A stretch of DNA of 64,000 nucleotides from Caldalkalibacillus thermarum (GTDB taxonomy: Bacteria; Bacillota; Bacilli; Caldalkalibacillales; Caldalkalibacillaceae). The DNA lies in the NCBI RefSeq assembly GCF_014644735.1, contig NZ_BMKZ01000012.1, forward strand, positions 777-64,776, written 5' to 3'. Each line of letters opens with the position of its first letter. Position 1 is the stretch's first letter. A model generated the notes under the pieces. The model ran no database searches. It was not told the origin of the DNA and was given only the letters and a program-made list of their open reading frames with translations. This document shows positions 26,927 through 40,487 of the stretch, piece by piece. A program made the translations under genes and the position numbers.

Positions 26927-27350
26927 TGTGCTCACCACCCACACCTTCACGTTTGACAAACTTCGTTTTGATCGGAAGTTTGTGTGAGGCTAATCTTAAA
27001 GCTTCACGGGCAACTTCTTCAGGCACGCCGGCCAGTTCAAACATCACTTTGCCAGGTTTGACAACAGCAACCCATCCTTCCGGAGAACCTTTACCGGAAC
27101 CCATGCGCACCTCCAACGGCTTCTTCGTGTAGGGCTTGGATGGGAAAATCTTGATCCATACCTTACCGCCACGTTTGATATAGCGTGTCATGGCCACACG
27201 GGCAGCTTCAATTTGGCGGTTGGTGATCCAGGCAGGCTCAAGAGCTTGCAAGCCGTATTCGCCGAAGGTAACTTCTGTGCCGCCTTTGGCGCGCCCTTTC
27301 ATTCTGCCGCGATGCTCTTTACGGTATTTAACACGTTTCGGCATTAGCAT
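26916..27350 (-). CDS. rplP: 50S ribosomal protein L16
   Basis: 144 residues from ATG 27350 (AAGGAGG 8 nt upstream). [58 protein letters not shown]. Organises the A-site region of 23S rRNA. Confidence 0.98.
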   Translation of the reverse strand: MLMPKRVKYRKEHRGRMKGRAKGGTEVTFGEYGLQALEPAWITNRQIEAARVAMTRYIKRGGKVWIKIFPSKPYTKKPLEVRMGSGKGSPEGWVAVVKPGKVMFELAGVPEEVAREALRLASHKLPIKTKFVKREGVGGEHNES

Positions 27351-27352
27351 GA

Positions 27353-28012
27353 TTATTGACCTCCTTCCGCTCTCTTCTTTCTCTTTTGAGGCAGAACTTC
27401 TCCACGGTAAATCCATACTTTGACGCCAATTTTTCCGTAAGTGGTGTCCGCTTCAGCGGTACCATAGTCAATATCCGCACGCAAGGTATGCAATGGAACT
27501 GTTCCTTCGCTATAACCTTCACTGCGGGCGATGTCTGCACCACCCAAACGACCGCTCACCATCGTTTTGATCCCTTTAGCCCCGGCACGCATGGTGCGTT
27601 GAATCGCTTGTTTCATAGCCCGTCTGAAGGAGATCCGGTTTTCGATCTGACGGGCAATGTTTTCGGCCACGAGTTTAGCATCAAGATCAGGCTGCTTGAT
27701 TTCGCTGATATTTAAATGAACCCGTTTGCCCGTCATTTTATTTAAAGCTTTTCTTAACGCTTCAACTTCGGAGCCGCCTTTACCGATCACCATTCCAGGC
27801 TTAGCCGTATGAATCGTAATGTTAACGCGGTTGGCTGCACGCTCAATTTCAATGGTAGAGACAGCCGCGTCTTTTAATCTCTCTTCAATGTAGTTGCGAA
27901 TCTTAAGGTCTTCATGCAAGTAGTCGGCATATTCTTTCTCGGCATACCATCTAGATTCCCAGTCACGGATAATGCCGATTCTGAGGCCCTTTGGACTTAC
28001 TTTTTGACCCAC
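27353..28012 (-). CDS. rpsC: 30S ribosomal protein S3
   Basis: 219 residues: [22 protein letters not shown] domain [21 protein letters not shown]-terminal [20 protein letters not shown]. mRNA entry channel protein. Confidence 0.98.
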   Translation of the reverse strand: MGQKVSPKGLRIGIIRDWESRWYAEKEYADYLHEDLKIRNYIEERLKDAAVSTIEIERAANRVNITIHTAKPGMVIGKGGSEVEALRKALNKMTGKRVHLNISEIKQPDLDAKLVAENIARQIENRISFRRAMKQAIQRTMRAGAKGIKTMVSGRLGGADIARSEGYSEGTVPLHTLRADIDYGTAEADTTYGKIGVKVWIYRGEVLPQKRKKRAEGGQ

Positions 28013-28015
28013 GCA

Positions 28016-28357
28016 TTAACCCTCCTTCTTTTCAGTCAATACAACGGTAATGTGGCTCGTACGCTTATTTATCCTGCTTGCACGCCCCATGGCACGCGGG
28101 CGGAAGCGTTTCAAAGTCGGACCTTCGTCACAATAGATTTTGCTGATCACCAGATTGTCGGGATCCATGTTATAGTTATGCTCTGCATTGGCAACCGCCG
28201 ATTTTAACAGTTTTTCCACCACCGGGGATGCTGCTTTGGGTGTGTGTCTTAAAATGGCGATTGCTTCTCCGACCTCTTTCCCCCGGATCAAGTCGATCAC
28301 AAGGCGAACTTTGCGAGGAGCAATCCGCACGTATCTGGCTACTGCTCTTGCTTCCAC
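28016..28357 (-). CDS. rplV: 50S ribosomal protein L22
   Basis: 113 residues: [55 protein letters not shown] (the loop lining the exit tunnel and macrolide site). Three nt before rpsC. Confidence 0.98.
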   Translation of the reverse strand: MEARAVARYVRIAPRKVRLVIDLIRGKEVGEAIAILRHTPKAASPVVEKLLKSAVANAEHNYNMDPDNLVISKIYCDEGPTLKRFRPRAMGRASRINKRTSHITVVLTEKKEG

Positions 28358-28379
28358 GAGTCATAACCTCCCCTCATGC

Positions 28380-28658
28380 TTAGCGCTTCGTTTTCTTGTC
28401 GTCACCCGCATGGCCCTTAAATGTGCGGGTTGGCGCAAATTCTCCAAGCTTGTGGCCGACCATATCTTCTGTAATGTAAACCGGAACATGTTTGCGTCCA
28501 TCATAAACGGCAATGGTGTGTCCGACAAACTCAGGAAAAATCGTAGAACGTCTGGACCAGGTTTTGATCACTTTCTTTTCGTTTTTTTCATTCAGCTCTT
28601 TAATCTTTTTCATTAAGTGGTCATCGACAAAAGGTCCTTTTTTTAAGCTGCGACCCAT
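28380..28658 (-). CDS. rpsS: 30S ribosomal protein S19
   Basis: 92 residues from ATG 28658 (GGGAGGG upstream). [60 protein letters not shown]. Confidence 0.98.
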   Translation of the reverse strand: MGRSLKKGPFVDDHLMKKIKELNEKNEKKVIKTWSRRSTIFPEFVGHTIAVYDGRKHVPVYITEDMVGHKLGEFAPTRTFKGHAGDDKKTKR

Positions 28659-28697
28659 AGAAATGGTCCCTCCCTTCAAACACTGCTTTTTAAGTTC

Positions 28698-29528
28698 TTA
28701 TTTTTTCCGACGGCGAATAATATACTTGTCAGACGGATGATTTTTCTTGCGTGTCTTATAACCCAGTGTTGGCTTGCCCCAAGGCGTCATTGGTGACTTC
28801 CGTCCAATTGGCGCTTTACCTTCACCACCACCATGCGGGTGATCAACCGGGTTCATGGCAGATCCACGCACAGTTGGACGTCTTCCCAGCCAACGGGCAC
28901 GGCCTGCTTTACCAATGCGCACAAGCTCATGATCAACGTTACCCACTTGACCGATCGTGGCCCGGCATTCCTTGCGGATCATGCGCACTTCTCCTGAATT
29001 CAGGCGGACAATCGCATAATCTCCATCTCTACCAAGCAGCTGGGCTTCCGTACCAGCAGCACGAACCAGCTGGCCGCCTTTACCAGGCTTCAGTTCGATA
29101 TTGTGAATCACCGTACCGACAGGAATGTTTTCCAAAGGCAAGGCATTGCCCACTTTAATGTCCGCTTGCGGGCCAGATTCAATGATGTCACCTACTTTTA
29201 GCCCTTTGGGATGAATAATATAGCGCTTTTCACCATCGAAATAGTGAATAAGAGCAATGTTTGCTGAACGGTTAGGATCATATTCAATGGTAGCCACTCG
29301 GCCGGGAATGCCATCTTTATCCCGTTTGAAGTCAATAATCCGGTATTTGCGTTTATGACCACCGCCTCTGTGACGAGTGGTAATCCGCCCTTGGTTGTTG
29401 CGTCCCGCTTTTTTGGTTAACGGGGCTAGCAAGGATTTTTCAGGCTGGTCGGTCGTAATCTCTTCAAATGTGGAAACGGTCATGTTACGGCGACCAGGGG
29501 AAGTTGGTTTGTATTTTTTTATACCCAT
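28698..29528 (-). CDS. rplB: 50S ribosomal protein L2
   Basis: 276 residues: [40 protein letters not shown], and the peptidyl-transferase-proximal [20 protein letters not shown] with the conserved His. Needed for subunit joining. Confidence 0.98.
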   Translation of the reverse strand: MGIKKYKPTSPGRRNMTVSTFEEITTDQPEKSLLAPLTKKAGRNNQGRITTRHRGGGHKRKYRIIDFKRDKDGIPGRVATIEYDPNRSANIALIHYFDGEKRYIIHPKGLKVGDIIESGPQADIKVGNALPLENIPVGTVIHNIELKPGKGGQLVRAAGTEAQLLGRDGDYAIVRLNSGEVRMIRKECRATIGQVGNVDHELVRIGKAGRARWLGRRPTVRGSAMNPVDHPHGGGEGKAPIGRKSPMTPWGKPTLGYKTRKKNHPSDKYIIRRRKK

Positions 29529-29556
29529 CCTTAAGTCCTCCTTTCATCTTGTTGAC

Positions 29557-29847
29557 TTAAGCACCTTCAAAGAACTCTAATGGTTTGCTGTCCTCAGAGA
29601 GCTGGACAATCGCTTTTTTACGGCGAGGTGTAAACCCGCTGAACCGACCAAAACGCTTCGGTTTTTTCTTCATATTAATGGTGTTCACCTTGACTACTTT
29701 AACGTCAAAAATTTGCTCCACAGCTTTCTTAATTTCCGTCTTGTTAGCTTTAACGTCCACTTCAAACACGTATTTTTTTTGTTCCATCAAATCAGTGGAG
29801 CGCTCAGTAATGATCGGCCGCTTAATAATGTCGCGAGGGTCTTTCAT
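29557..29847 (-). CDS. rplW: 50S ribosomal protein L23
   Basis: 96 residues: [59 protein letters not shown]. Docking site for trigger factor and SRP at the tunnel exit. One-base overlap with rplD. Confidence 0.98.
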   Translation of the reverse strand: MKDPRDIIKRPIITERSTDLMEQKKYVFEVDVKANKTEIKKAVEQIFDVKVVKVNTINMKKKPKRFGRFSGFTPRRKKAIVQLSEDSKPLEFFEGA

Positions 29848-30470
29848 TATTGAAACACCTCCTCCACTTTGGCTACCGCATCCTTAGTGATGATCAAGGT
29901 GTCGTGGGCTAAAACATCCAGCACATTAATGCCTTCGGCGGTGACAAATGTGACACCCGGAATGTTGCGGCTGGATAAAGCGACGTTGTCATCATAGTTA
30001 TCAGTCACAATTAACGCTTTGCGGTTCACATCTAAATTTTTGAGGATGTTGACCATTTCTTTTGTTTTGGGTTTCTCCAGCGTCAACTGGTCCAACACCT
30101 TGATTTCATCGTTTTTCACTTTGGATGACAGAGCCGATTTAATTGCTAAGCGGCGAACTTTTTTCGGAAGTTTATAGCCGTACTTGCGCGGTGTAGGCCC
30201 AAACACAACGCCACCGCCAACCCATTGCGGCGCGCGGATGGAACCGTGACGGGCACGTCCAGTCCCTTTTTGTCTCCAGGGTTTGCGTCCACCGCCCCGA
30301 ACAGCAGCACGGTTTTTAGTGGCATGTGTGCCGGCTCTCATGGAGGCGCGCTGCATTACAACTGCATCATGAAGCACATATTGGTTAGGCTCAATGCCAA
30401 AAACACTGTCTGCCAGTTCAATCTCACCGACTATAGAGCCGTTTTGATTGTATAGGGTTACTTTAGGCAT
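29847..30470 (-). CDS. rplD: 50S ribosomal protein L4
   Basis: 207 residues from ATG 30470 (AAAGGAGG upstream). [40 protein letters not shown] (tunnel loop), RSGLLVTD-like end is here [20 protein letters not shown]. Confidence 0.98.
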   Translation of the reverse strand: MPKVTLYNQNGSIVGEIELADSVFGIEPNQYVLHDAVVMQRASMRAGTHATKNRAAVRGGGRKPWRQKGTGRARHGSIRAPQWVGGGVVFGPTPRKYGYKLPKKVRRLAIKSALSSKVKNDEIKVLDQLTLEKPKTKEMVNILKNLDVNRKALIVTDNYDDNVALSSRNIPGVTFVTAEGINVLDVLAHDTLIITKDAVAKVEEVFQ

Positions 30471-30502
30471 GATGTTTCCTCCTTTCATCCGAACATTAAC
30501 CA

Positions 30503-31129
30503 TTATGCCTTGACAGAAGACCGAACCATGACATAGCTGTTTTTAGGCCCGGGCACGGAACCTTTCACCAACAGCAGGTTACGTTCAGGATCCACTTTAA
30601 TCACTTTAAGTTTTTGAATGGTCACCCGGTCACCGCCCATGCGTCCAGGTAATGGACGACCTTTGAAAACACGCATCGGATCGATAGCACCCAAGGAACC
30701 AGGACCGCGGTGATAACGGGAACCGTGTGACATTGGTCCGCGGGAAAATCCATGGCGTTTAATTGCACCTTGGAATCCTTTCCCCTTAGATGTCCCAGTC
30801 ACATCTACATATTCTCCGTCTTTAAAAATATCGACTTTCACTTCCTGACCAACTTCATATTGATCTAAATCTACGCCACGAATTTCTTTAATGTAGCGCT
30901 TAGGTGTAGTGTTTGCTTTAGCAGCATGCCCTCTTTCGGGACGGTTGGCACGGTGTGCCTTTTTATCTTCGAACCCAAGCTGAATGGCTTCGTAGCCGTC
31001 ATTTTCCTGGGTTTTCTTTTGCATGACCACACACGGACCAGCTTGGATAACCGTTACAGGAATAAGCGTCCCGTCTTCTGCAAACACTTGGGTCATGCCC
31101 AGTTTTTTACCTAAGATACCCTTGGTCAT
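30503..31129 (-). CDS. rplC: 50S ribosomal protein L3
   Basis: 208 residues from ATG 31129. [60 protein letters not shown]. Its extended loop reaches the peptidyl transferase centre. Confidence 0.98.
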   Translation of the reverse strand: MTKGILGKKLGMTQVFAEDGTLIPVTVIQAGPCVVMQKKTQENDGYEAIQLGFEDKKAHRANRPERGHAAKANTTPKRYIKEIRGVDLDQYEVGQEVKVDIFKDGEYVDVTGTSKGKGFQGAIKRHGFSRGPMSHGSRYHRGPGSLGAIDPMRVFKGRPLPGRMGGDRVTIQKLKVIKVDPERNLLLVKGSVPGPKNSYVMVRSSVKA

Positions 31130-31233
31130 GAAGTCCACCTCCTAATCATATTCTCAGCTCTTATTTTACTCGCTTGTGTGAACCATTTCCTATCAGTCGT
31201 CTTTATATCTATCCGCCGCTTTTAACGGATATG

Positions 31234-31668
<435 letters not shown>

Positions 31669-31675
31669 AAATCTT

Positions 31676-31704
31676 ATTATACCGAATGATTAAAGGGGAC
31701 GCAA
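31676..31704 (-). promoter_or_regulatory. S10 operon promoter
   Basis: TTGCGT (31699-31704), 17 bp, TATAAT (31676-31681) on the minus strand. Confidence 0.75.
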
Positions 31705-31855
31705 GCAAAAATCCAAGCTTCTCCTGTCTGGCACTTGACTATCTTATAATAAATAAAAGTAAAATGCAAGGCACAACTCTTTTGGGGGACTTGGAAGATA
31801 CAGGGTATAAGCAGATCAGGATATGAAAATAAACCATGATAACACAATATGTCTC

Positions 31856-31896
31856 ACAAAAAAGAGGCTATTGGCCGGATCACCAATAGCCTCTTT
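31856..31896 (-). terminator. Terminator after tuf
   Basis: Perfect 14-bp stem AAAGAGGCTATTGG (31861-31874) with CCAATAGCCTCTTT (31883-31896), T run on the minus strand. It separates the str group from the S10 group. Confidence 0.92.
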
Positions 31897-31928
31897 AATT
31901 TTACGCTATTTCAGACTTGTGTCTGCAA

Positions 31929-33119
31929 TTACTCAATGATTTCAGTAACGGCACCGGCACCTACAGTGCGTCCACCTTCACGGATCGCAAAGCGAGTACC
32001 GTCTTCAATAGCGATCGGAGAGATCAATTCAACTTCCATTTCTACGTTGTCCCCAGGCATAACCATTTCTACGCCTTCGGGCAACTTGATGATGCCGGTT
32101 ACGTCAGTGGTGCGGAAGTAGAATTGAGGACGGTAGTTAGAGAAGAATGGAGTGTGACGTCCACCTTCTTCCTTGCTCAACACGTAAACTTGGCATTTGA
32201 ATTTTTTGTGTGCTTTTACGGTGCCGGGTTTAATCAATACTTGGCCGCGCTCTACTTCATCACGGTTGACACCACGCAACAGGGCACCGATGTTGTCACC
32301 AGCTTGAGCTTCGTCAAGAATTTTACGGAACATCTCTACACCGGTAACAGTGGTTTTCTTAGGCTCATCTCTCAAACCAAGAATTTCTACTTCGTCACCC
32401 ACTTTAACAACACCGCGCTCAACACGGCCAGTAGCAACGGTTCCGCGGCCAGTGATGGAGAACACGTCCTCAACCGGCATCAGGAACGGTTTATCCACAT
32501 CACGTTCAGGTGTCGGGATATATTCGTCTACAGCATCCATTAATTCAAGGATTTTTTGAGCCCATTCACCAGTAGGATCTTCCAGTGCTTTTAAAGCAGA
32601 TCCTTTAATGACAGGCACGTTGTCCCCGTCGAATTCGTATTCGTTGAGCAGGTCACGCACTTCCATTTCAACAAGCTCCAGCAATTCTTCGTCGTCAACC
32701 ATATCACATTTGTTCAGGAAGACAACGATAGCAGGTACGCCGACCTGACGGGACAACAGAATGTGCTCACGAGTTTGGGGCATCGGGCCGTCGGCAGCAG
32801 ATACAACCAGGATGGCACCGTCCATTTGAGCAGCACCGGTGATCATGTTTTTAACATAGTCAGCGTGACCCGGGCAGTCTACGTGAGCATAGTGACGTTT
32901 GTCTGTTTCATACTCAACGTGTGCAGTAGAAATGGTGATTCCGCGCTCGCGCTCTTCAGGTGCTTTGTCGATGGCATCATAGGCTTGAGCTTGAGCTTTA
33001 CCGGTTTGAGCCAATACAGTGGTAATGGCAGCAGTTAAGGTTGTTTTACCATGGTCAACGTGACCAATCGTACCAACGTTGACGTGCGGCTTGGTACGTT
33101 CGAACTTTTCTTTAGCCAT
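31929..33119 (-). CDS. tuf: Elongation factor Tu
   Basis: 396 residues. G1 [15 protein letters not shown]3 [13 protein letters not shown]4 [11 protein letters not shown]5 GSALKAL. Effector Thr lies in [14 protein letters not shown]. The beta-barrel segment reads [20 protein letters not shown], with a Cys where Ala or Glu is common. Delivers aminoacyl-tRNA. Last gene of the str group. Confidence 0.98.
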   Translation of the reverse strand: MAKEKFERTKPHVNVGTIGHVDHGKTTLTAAITTVLAQTGKAQAQAYDAIDKAPEERERGITISTAHVEYETDKRHYAHVDCPGHADYVKNMITGAAQMDGAILVVSAADGPMPQTREHILLSRQVGVPAIVVFLNKCDMVDDEELLELVEMEVRDLLNEYEFDGDNVPVIKGSALKALEDPTGEWAQKILELMDAVDEYIPTPERDVDKPFLMPVEDVFSITGRGTVATGRVERGVVKVGDEVEILGLRDEPKKTTVTGVEMFRKILDEAQAGDNIGALLRGVNRDEVERGQVLIKPGTVKAHKKFKCQVYVLSKEEGGRHTPFFSNYRPQFYFRTTDVTGIIKLPEGVEMVMPGDNVEMEVELISPIAIEDGTRFAIREGGRTVGAGAVTEIIE

Positions 33120-33186
33120 TATGATGTTCCTCCTTTAATTAAGAGAATTATTTTTTAAGTTTTTAAGTATGGGATTTTATAGGAGT

Positions 33187-33234
33187 TAAGAAAGGATTCA
33201 TCACCATGTGGTGATCCAGCTGAATCCTTTCTTA
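33187..33234 (-). other. Large hairpin between fusA and tuf
   Basis: TAAGAAAGGATTCA (33187-33200) pairs perfectly with TGAATCCTTTCTTA (33221-33234), and the enclosed TCACCA-TG-TGGTGA (33201-33214) adds a second stem. There is no clear T run after it on the minus strand, so it looks like a partial terminator, processing or stability element rather than a full terminator. Confidence 0.65.
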
Positions 33235-33275
33235 GCTTACAACATGATAACTGGGCTTGACAATAGCTGTGCCTG

Positions 33276-35351
33276 TTATGCTTTTGATTTTTCCACAATG
33301 GCATCAGCAATGTTCTTGGGTGCCTCTTCGTAGTGATCAAAGACCATCGTGTATGTGCCGCGCCCTTGTGTTTTGGAACGCAATGTGGTAGCATAGCCAA
33401 ACATTTCAGACAAGGGCACCATCGCTCTGATCACCTGGGCGTTGCCGCGAGTATCCATTCCTTCTACCCGTCCGCGGCGGGCGTTAATGTCACCCATGAC
33501 ATCACCCATGTATTCTTCAGGCACAACGACTTCCACTTTCATAATGGGTTCGAGCAAAACAGGATTACATTTTTTAGCTGCTTCTTTCAAAGCCATGGAA
33601 GCGGCGATTTTGAAGGCCATCTCACTGGAGTCCACATCATGGTAACTTCCATCAAAGAGTGTAGCCCTCAAGTCAACCATAGGATAACCGGCTAACACAC
33701 CGTTTTGCATTGCCTCTTCAATACCTTGCTGTACGGCAGGAATGTACTCTTTAGGCACAACCCCACCAACAATTTTGTTGACGAATTCGAAGCCTTGTCC
33801 TCTCTCAAGCGGTTCAAATTCAATCCAAACGTGGCCGTATTGACCGCGTCCACCAGACTGACGGATGAACTTGCCTTCCACTTTAGCTGATGTGGTAAAG
33901 GTTTCTTTATAGGCCACTTGCGGATTCCCGACATTGGCCTCAACTTTAAACTCCCGCTTGAGACGGTCGACAATGATATCCAAGTGCAGCTCGCCCATAC
34001 CGGCAATCGTGGTTTGGCCGGTTTCTTCATCGGTTTCGGTACGGAATGTGGGGTCTTCTTCGGCCAGCTTAGCCAAAGCAATGGCCATCTTTTCTTGGTC
34101 CGCCTTGGTCTTAGGCTCAATCGCCAGTTTAATGACGGGCTCTGGGAAGGTCATGGACTCCAGGATAACCGGATTTTTCTCATCACACAATGTATCCCCT
34201 GTTGTCGTATCTTTCAACCCCACAGCAGCGGCAATGTCTCCGGCGTAAACTTCGGAGATTTCTTCGCGGTGGTTGGCATGCATTTGCAGGATACGCCCAA
34301 TCCGCTCCCGTTTGCCCTTCGTGGAGTTAAGCACGTAAGAACCAGATTTCAGCGTACCAGAGTAAACACGGAAGAACGTCAATTTACCCACATAAGGATC
34401 GGACATGATTTTGAAAGCTAAAGCAGCGAAAGGTGCGTTGTCATCAGCCTCACGGGTCACCTCCTCCTTGCTGTCCGGCAGCTCCCCTTTAATGGCCGGA
34501 ATATCCAGCGGAGAAGGCAGATAATCAACAACACCATCTAACAAGAGTTGTACCCCTTTATTCTTATAAGAGGAACCACAGAACACGGGATAAAACTCCA
34601 GGTTACATGTCCCCTTGCGTAATGCCGCTTTGATTTCTTCAACCGTCAGCTCTTCACCTTCAAGATATTTCATCATTAATTCTTCATCGGTTTCAGCTAC
34701 GGTTTCAAGCAGGTAGGTGCGCCATTCTTCAGCTAATTCCTTATACTCGTCGGGGATCTCACGGGCCTCACTGCGTGTACCCAGATCATCCAGGTAGTAG
34801 TAGGCTTTCATAATGACTAAGTCAATAATCCCCTGAAAGGTATCTTCTGCTCCGATGGGAAGCTGAACAGGAACAGGCTTAGCTTGCAGGCGCTCCTCCA
34901 AACTTTTGACAGACGCCAGAAAATCGGCACCTACAGCGTCCATTTTATTGACATAGACAATGCGGGGCACATGATAGGTGGTCGCCTGGCGCCAAACCGT
35001 CTCCGTTTGCGGTTCAACACCGCTTTTAGCATCCAGAATAGCGACCGCTCCATCTAATACGCGCAGGGAGCGTTCAACTTCAACGGTGAAATCGACGTGC
35101 CCAGGTGTATCGATAATATTGATCCGGTGACCCTTCCATTGCGCAGTGGTGGCAGCAGAGGTGATCGTAATCCCGCGCTCTTGTTCTTGTTCCATCCAGT
35201 CCATTGTTGCCGCACCCTCATGAACTTCTCCGATTTTGTGTGTGCGGCCGGTATAGAACAAGATGCGCTCGGTCGTGGTTGTTTTCCCTGCGTCAATATG
35301 GGCCATAATCCCGATATTGCGCGTCTTTTCTAAGGAGAACTCCCTAGGCAT
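33276..35351 (-). CDS. fusA: Elongation factor G
   Basis: 691 residues, standard length. G1 [15 protein letters not shown], switch [12 protein letters not shown]3 [15 protein letters not shown]4 [10 protein letters not shown], domain IV tip [13 protein letters not shown]-terminal [20 protein letters not shown]. Catalyses ribosome translocation and, with RRF, recycling. Follows rpsG. Confidence 0.98.
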   Translation of the reverse strand: MPREFSLEKTRNIGIMAHIDAGKTTTTERILFYTGRTHKIGEVHEGAATMDWMEQEQERGITITSAATTAQWKGHRINIIDTPGHVDFTVEVERSLRVLDGAVAILDAKSGVEPQTETVWRQATTYHVPRIVYVNKMDAVGADFLASVKSLEERLQAKPVPVQLPIGAEDTFQGIIDLVIMKAYYYLDDLGTRSEAREIPDEYKELAEEWRTYLLETVAETDEELMMKYLEGEELTVEEIKAALRKGTCNLEFYPVFCGSSYKNKGVQLLLDGVVDYLPSPLDIPAIKGELPDSKEEVTREADDNAPFAALAFKIMSDPYVGKLTFFRVYSGTLKSGSYVLNSTKGKRERIGRILQMHANHREEISEVYAGDIAAAVGLKDTTTGDTLCDEKNPVILESMTFPEPVIKLAIEPKTKADQEKMAIALAKLAEEDPTFRTETDEETGQTTIAGMGELHLDIIVDRLKREFKVEANVGNPQVAYKETFTTSAKVEGKFIRQSGGRGQYGHVWIEFEPLERGQGFEFVNKIVGGVVPKEYIPAVQQGIEEAMQNGVLAGYPMVDLRATLFDGSYHDVDSSEMAFKIAASMALKEAAKKCNPVLLEPIMKVEVVVPEEYMGDVMGDINARRGRVEGMDTRGNAQVIRAMVPLSEMFGYATTLRSKTQGRGTYTMVFDHYEEAPKNIADAIVEKSKA

Positions 35352-35386
35352 ACCTTCTTCTCCTTTCTGAACAATGTAGCCTCAAC

Positions 35387-35857
35387 TTACCAGCGATAGT
35401 GGGCAAAAGCTCGGTTGGCTTCAGCCATTTTATGCGTATCTTCACGTTTCTTAACCGCAGCACCCGTGTTATTCGCTGCATCAATAATTTCGGCAGCCAA
35501 GCGTTCCTCCATGGTTTTCTCCCCGCGCAGACGGGCATAGTTGACAATCCAGCGCAAACCTAAAGAAATGCGTCGTTCAGGGCGCACTTCAACTGGCACT
35601 TGATAGTTGGCACCACCCACACGGCGCGCTTTAACTTCCAAAACAGGCATCACATTCTTTAACGCCTGCTCAAAGACTTCCATCGGGTCTTTACCTGTGC
35701 GCTCACGGACAATATCGAAGGCACGGTAAAGAATACGTTCAGCTTTCCCTTTTTTCCCGTCTTTCATAATGCGGTTGATTAAGCGGGTAACCAGTTTGCT
35801 GTTATAGATTGGATCAGGTAGTACGTCTCGGCGTGGCACAGGACCTTTGCGAGGCAT
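35387..35857 (-). CDS. rpsG: 30S ribosomal protein S7
   Basis: 156 residues from ATG 35857 (AGGAGGGAG upstream). [54 protein letters not shown] end. Primary binder of the 16S 3' domain. Intact, unlike its neighbour rpsL. Confidence 0.98.
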   Translation of the reverse strand: MPRKGPVPRRDVLPDPIYNSKLVTRLINRIMKDGKKGKAERILYRAFDIVRERTGKDPMEVFEQALKNVMPVLEVKARRVGGANYQVPVEVRPERRISLGLRWIVNYARLRGEKTMEERLAAEIIDAANNTGAAVKKREDTHKMAEANRAFAHYRW

Positions 35858-35890
35858 CGTGTCTCCCTCCTTTTTGACCATTTTTGTGTT

Positions 35891-35919
35891 GGATAGCAGC
35901 GGCTTAAGCCGCGCCATCC
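35891..35919. other. Hairpin between rpsL and rpsG
   Basis: GCGGCTTAAGCCGC palindrome (35899-35912) flanked by GGAT/ATCC, 34 nt upstream of rpsG. In enteric bacteria S7 regulates through the S12-S7 spacer; a similar role here is only a suggestion. Confidence 0.45.
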
Positions 35920-35974
35920 GATCCTTCTCACCTTTGTCGTGATTCCTTTGTCTTTTAACCTATCAGCTGGATAA

Positions 35975-36352
35975 TCAATCAATGCTCTTATTTCTTCGGA
36001 CGCTTCGTTCCGTATTTGGAACGGCCTTGTTTGCGGTCTTGAACACCAGCAGTATCCAAAGCCCCGCGAATAACACAACGCTGTGCTCCTGCAAGTTGTG
36101 GCCGATACCAGGGATATATGCGGTAACCTCAATGCCGTTGGTTAAACGTACACGGGCATACTTACGCAGAGCAGAGTTTGGTTTTTTAGGCGTCATGGTG
36201 CCTACACGTGTACATACCCCGCGCTTTTGAGGTGAACTCAAGTCAATTTGTTCTTTGCGGAAACTGTTGTAACCTTTTTGCAAAGCAGGTGATTTGGACT
36301 TGGTCACTTTTACTTTACGACCTTTGCGTACGAGCTGGTTAATTGTTGGCAT
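35975..36352 (-). pseudogene. rpsL: 30S ribosomal protein S12 with apparent 49-nt deletion and frameshift
   Basis: Start ATG 36352 gives a normal S12 N-terminus ([54 protein letters not shown]). At about 36069-36073 the reading turns into [15 protein letters not shown] and ends after 125 codons at 35975. In another frame the proper C-terminus follows directly: [20 protein letters not shown], then TKRPKK and TAA at 35988-35990. The family segment between these two (IRGGRVKDLPGVRYHIV-like, with the conserved Lys and Pro of the decoding loop) is missing, about 49 nt. S12 is essential for decoding, so this is an assembly error, a second copy exists, or the gene is really damaged. Confidence 0.85.
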
Positions 36353-36415
36353 ATTTACACCTCCTTCCAATTCATGCACACAGATCCGGGTGGTTCATCC
36401 TGGATAAAAGTAAAG

Positions 36416-36447
36416 TTTTTGTTCAGGCACAATGGCCTGAACAAAAA
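36416..36447. other. Hairpin between rplGB and rpsL
   Basis: TTTTTGTTCAGGC (36416-36428), loop of six, GCCTGAACAAAAA (36435-36447), a perfect 13-bp stem 64 nt upstream of rpsL. Symmetric T/A flanks pair with each other, so no free T run remains; more likely a processing or leader element than a terminator. Confidence 0.55.
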
Positions 36448-36458
36448 CATGCTGTCCA

Positions 36459-36707
36459 TTACTTTTCGATGACCACACTGCTTGCGCCAACATCAATGCC
36501 GCACACTTTGCCAAGTTTGCGCATGGAATCAACATAACTCACGGGGACTTGATGGTTTTCACACGCCGCTTTGATACGGGAAATCAACTGTGGGTCAGCA
36601 TCTTGGGCGATGATCACCTCTTTGGCTTCTCCCCGCTCAACCGCTTTTAACGTTTGCTTTAAACCCACTTTCACTTTTTGTGCCTGCTTCACTTTTTCAT
36701 AAGACAT
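36459..36707 (-). CDS. rplGB: L7Ae-family ribosomal protein (YbxF/L7Ae-like)
   Basis: 82 residues from ATG 36707 (GGAGGA upstream). VGLKQTLKAVERGEAKEVII, AQDADPQLISRIKAACENHQ, SYVDSMRKLGKVCGIDVGAS: the L7Ae/L30e kink-turn-binding fold. B. subtilis YbxF, in the same rpoC-rpsL spacer, binds K-turn RNA. Role in the ribosome or elsewhere is not settled. Confidence 0.93.
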   Translation of the reverse strand: MSYEKVKQAQKVKVGLKQTLKAVERGEAKEVIIAQDADPQLISRIKAACENHQVPVSYVDSMRKLGKVCGIDVGASSVVIEK

Positions 36708-36781
36708 AAGCATCCTCCAAAGCGACAGGACTTTCTGACACACAGTTGATATAATATCATCCTCGACTTTGCCTGTCAATA

Positions 36782-40426
<3,645 letters not shown>

Positions 40427-40487
40427 GGAGCATACCTCCCACGTTTGTCAGGTTTAGTCAGATGGTCCTTTACCGGCAAGAAGCCTC

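Noticed and set aside
35975-36110. Programmed ribosomal frameshift as explanation for rpsL
   Set aside because: A frameshift alone cannot restore the ~16 conserved residues that are absent from the DNA, and no slippery heptamer with a following structure is seen at the junction.
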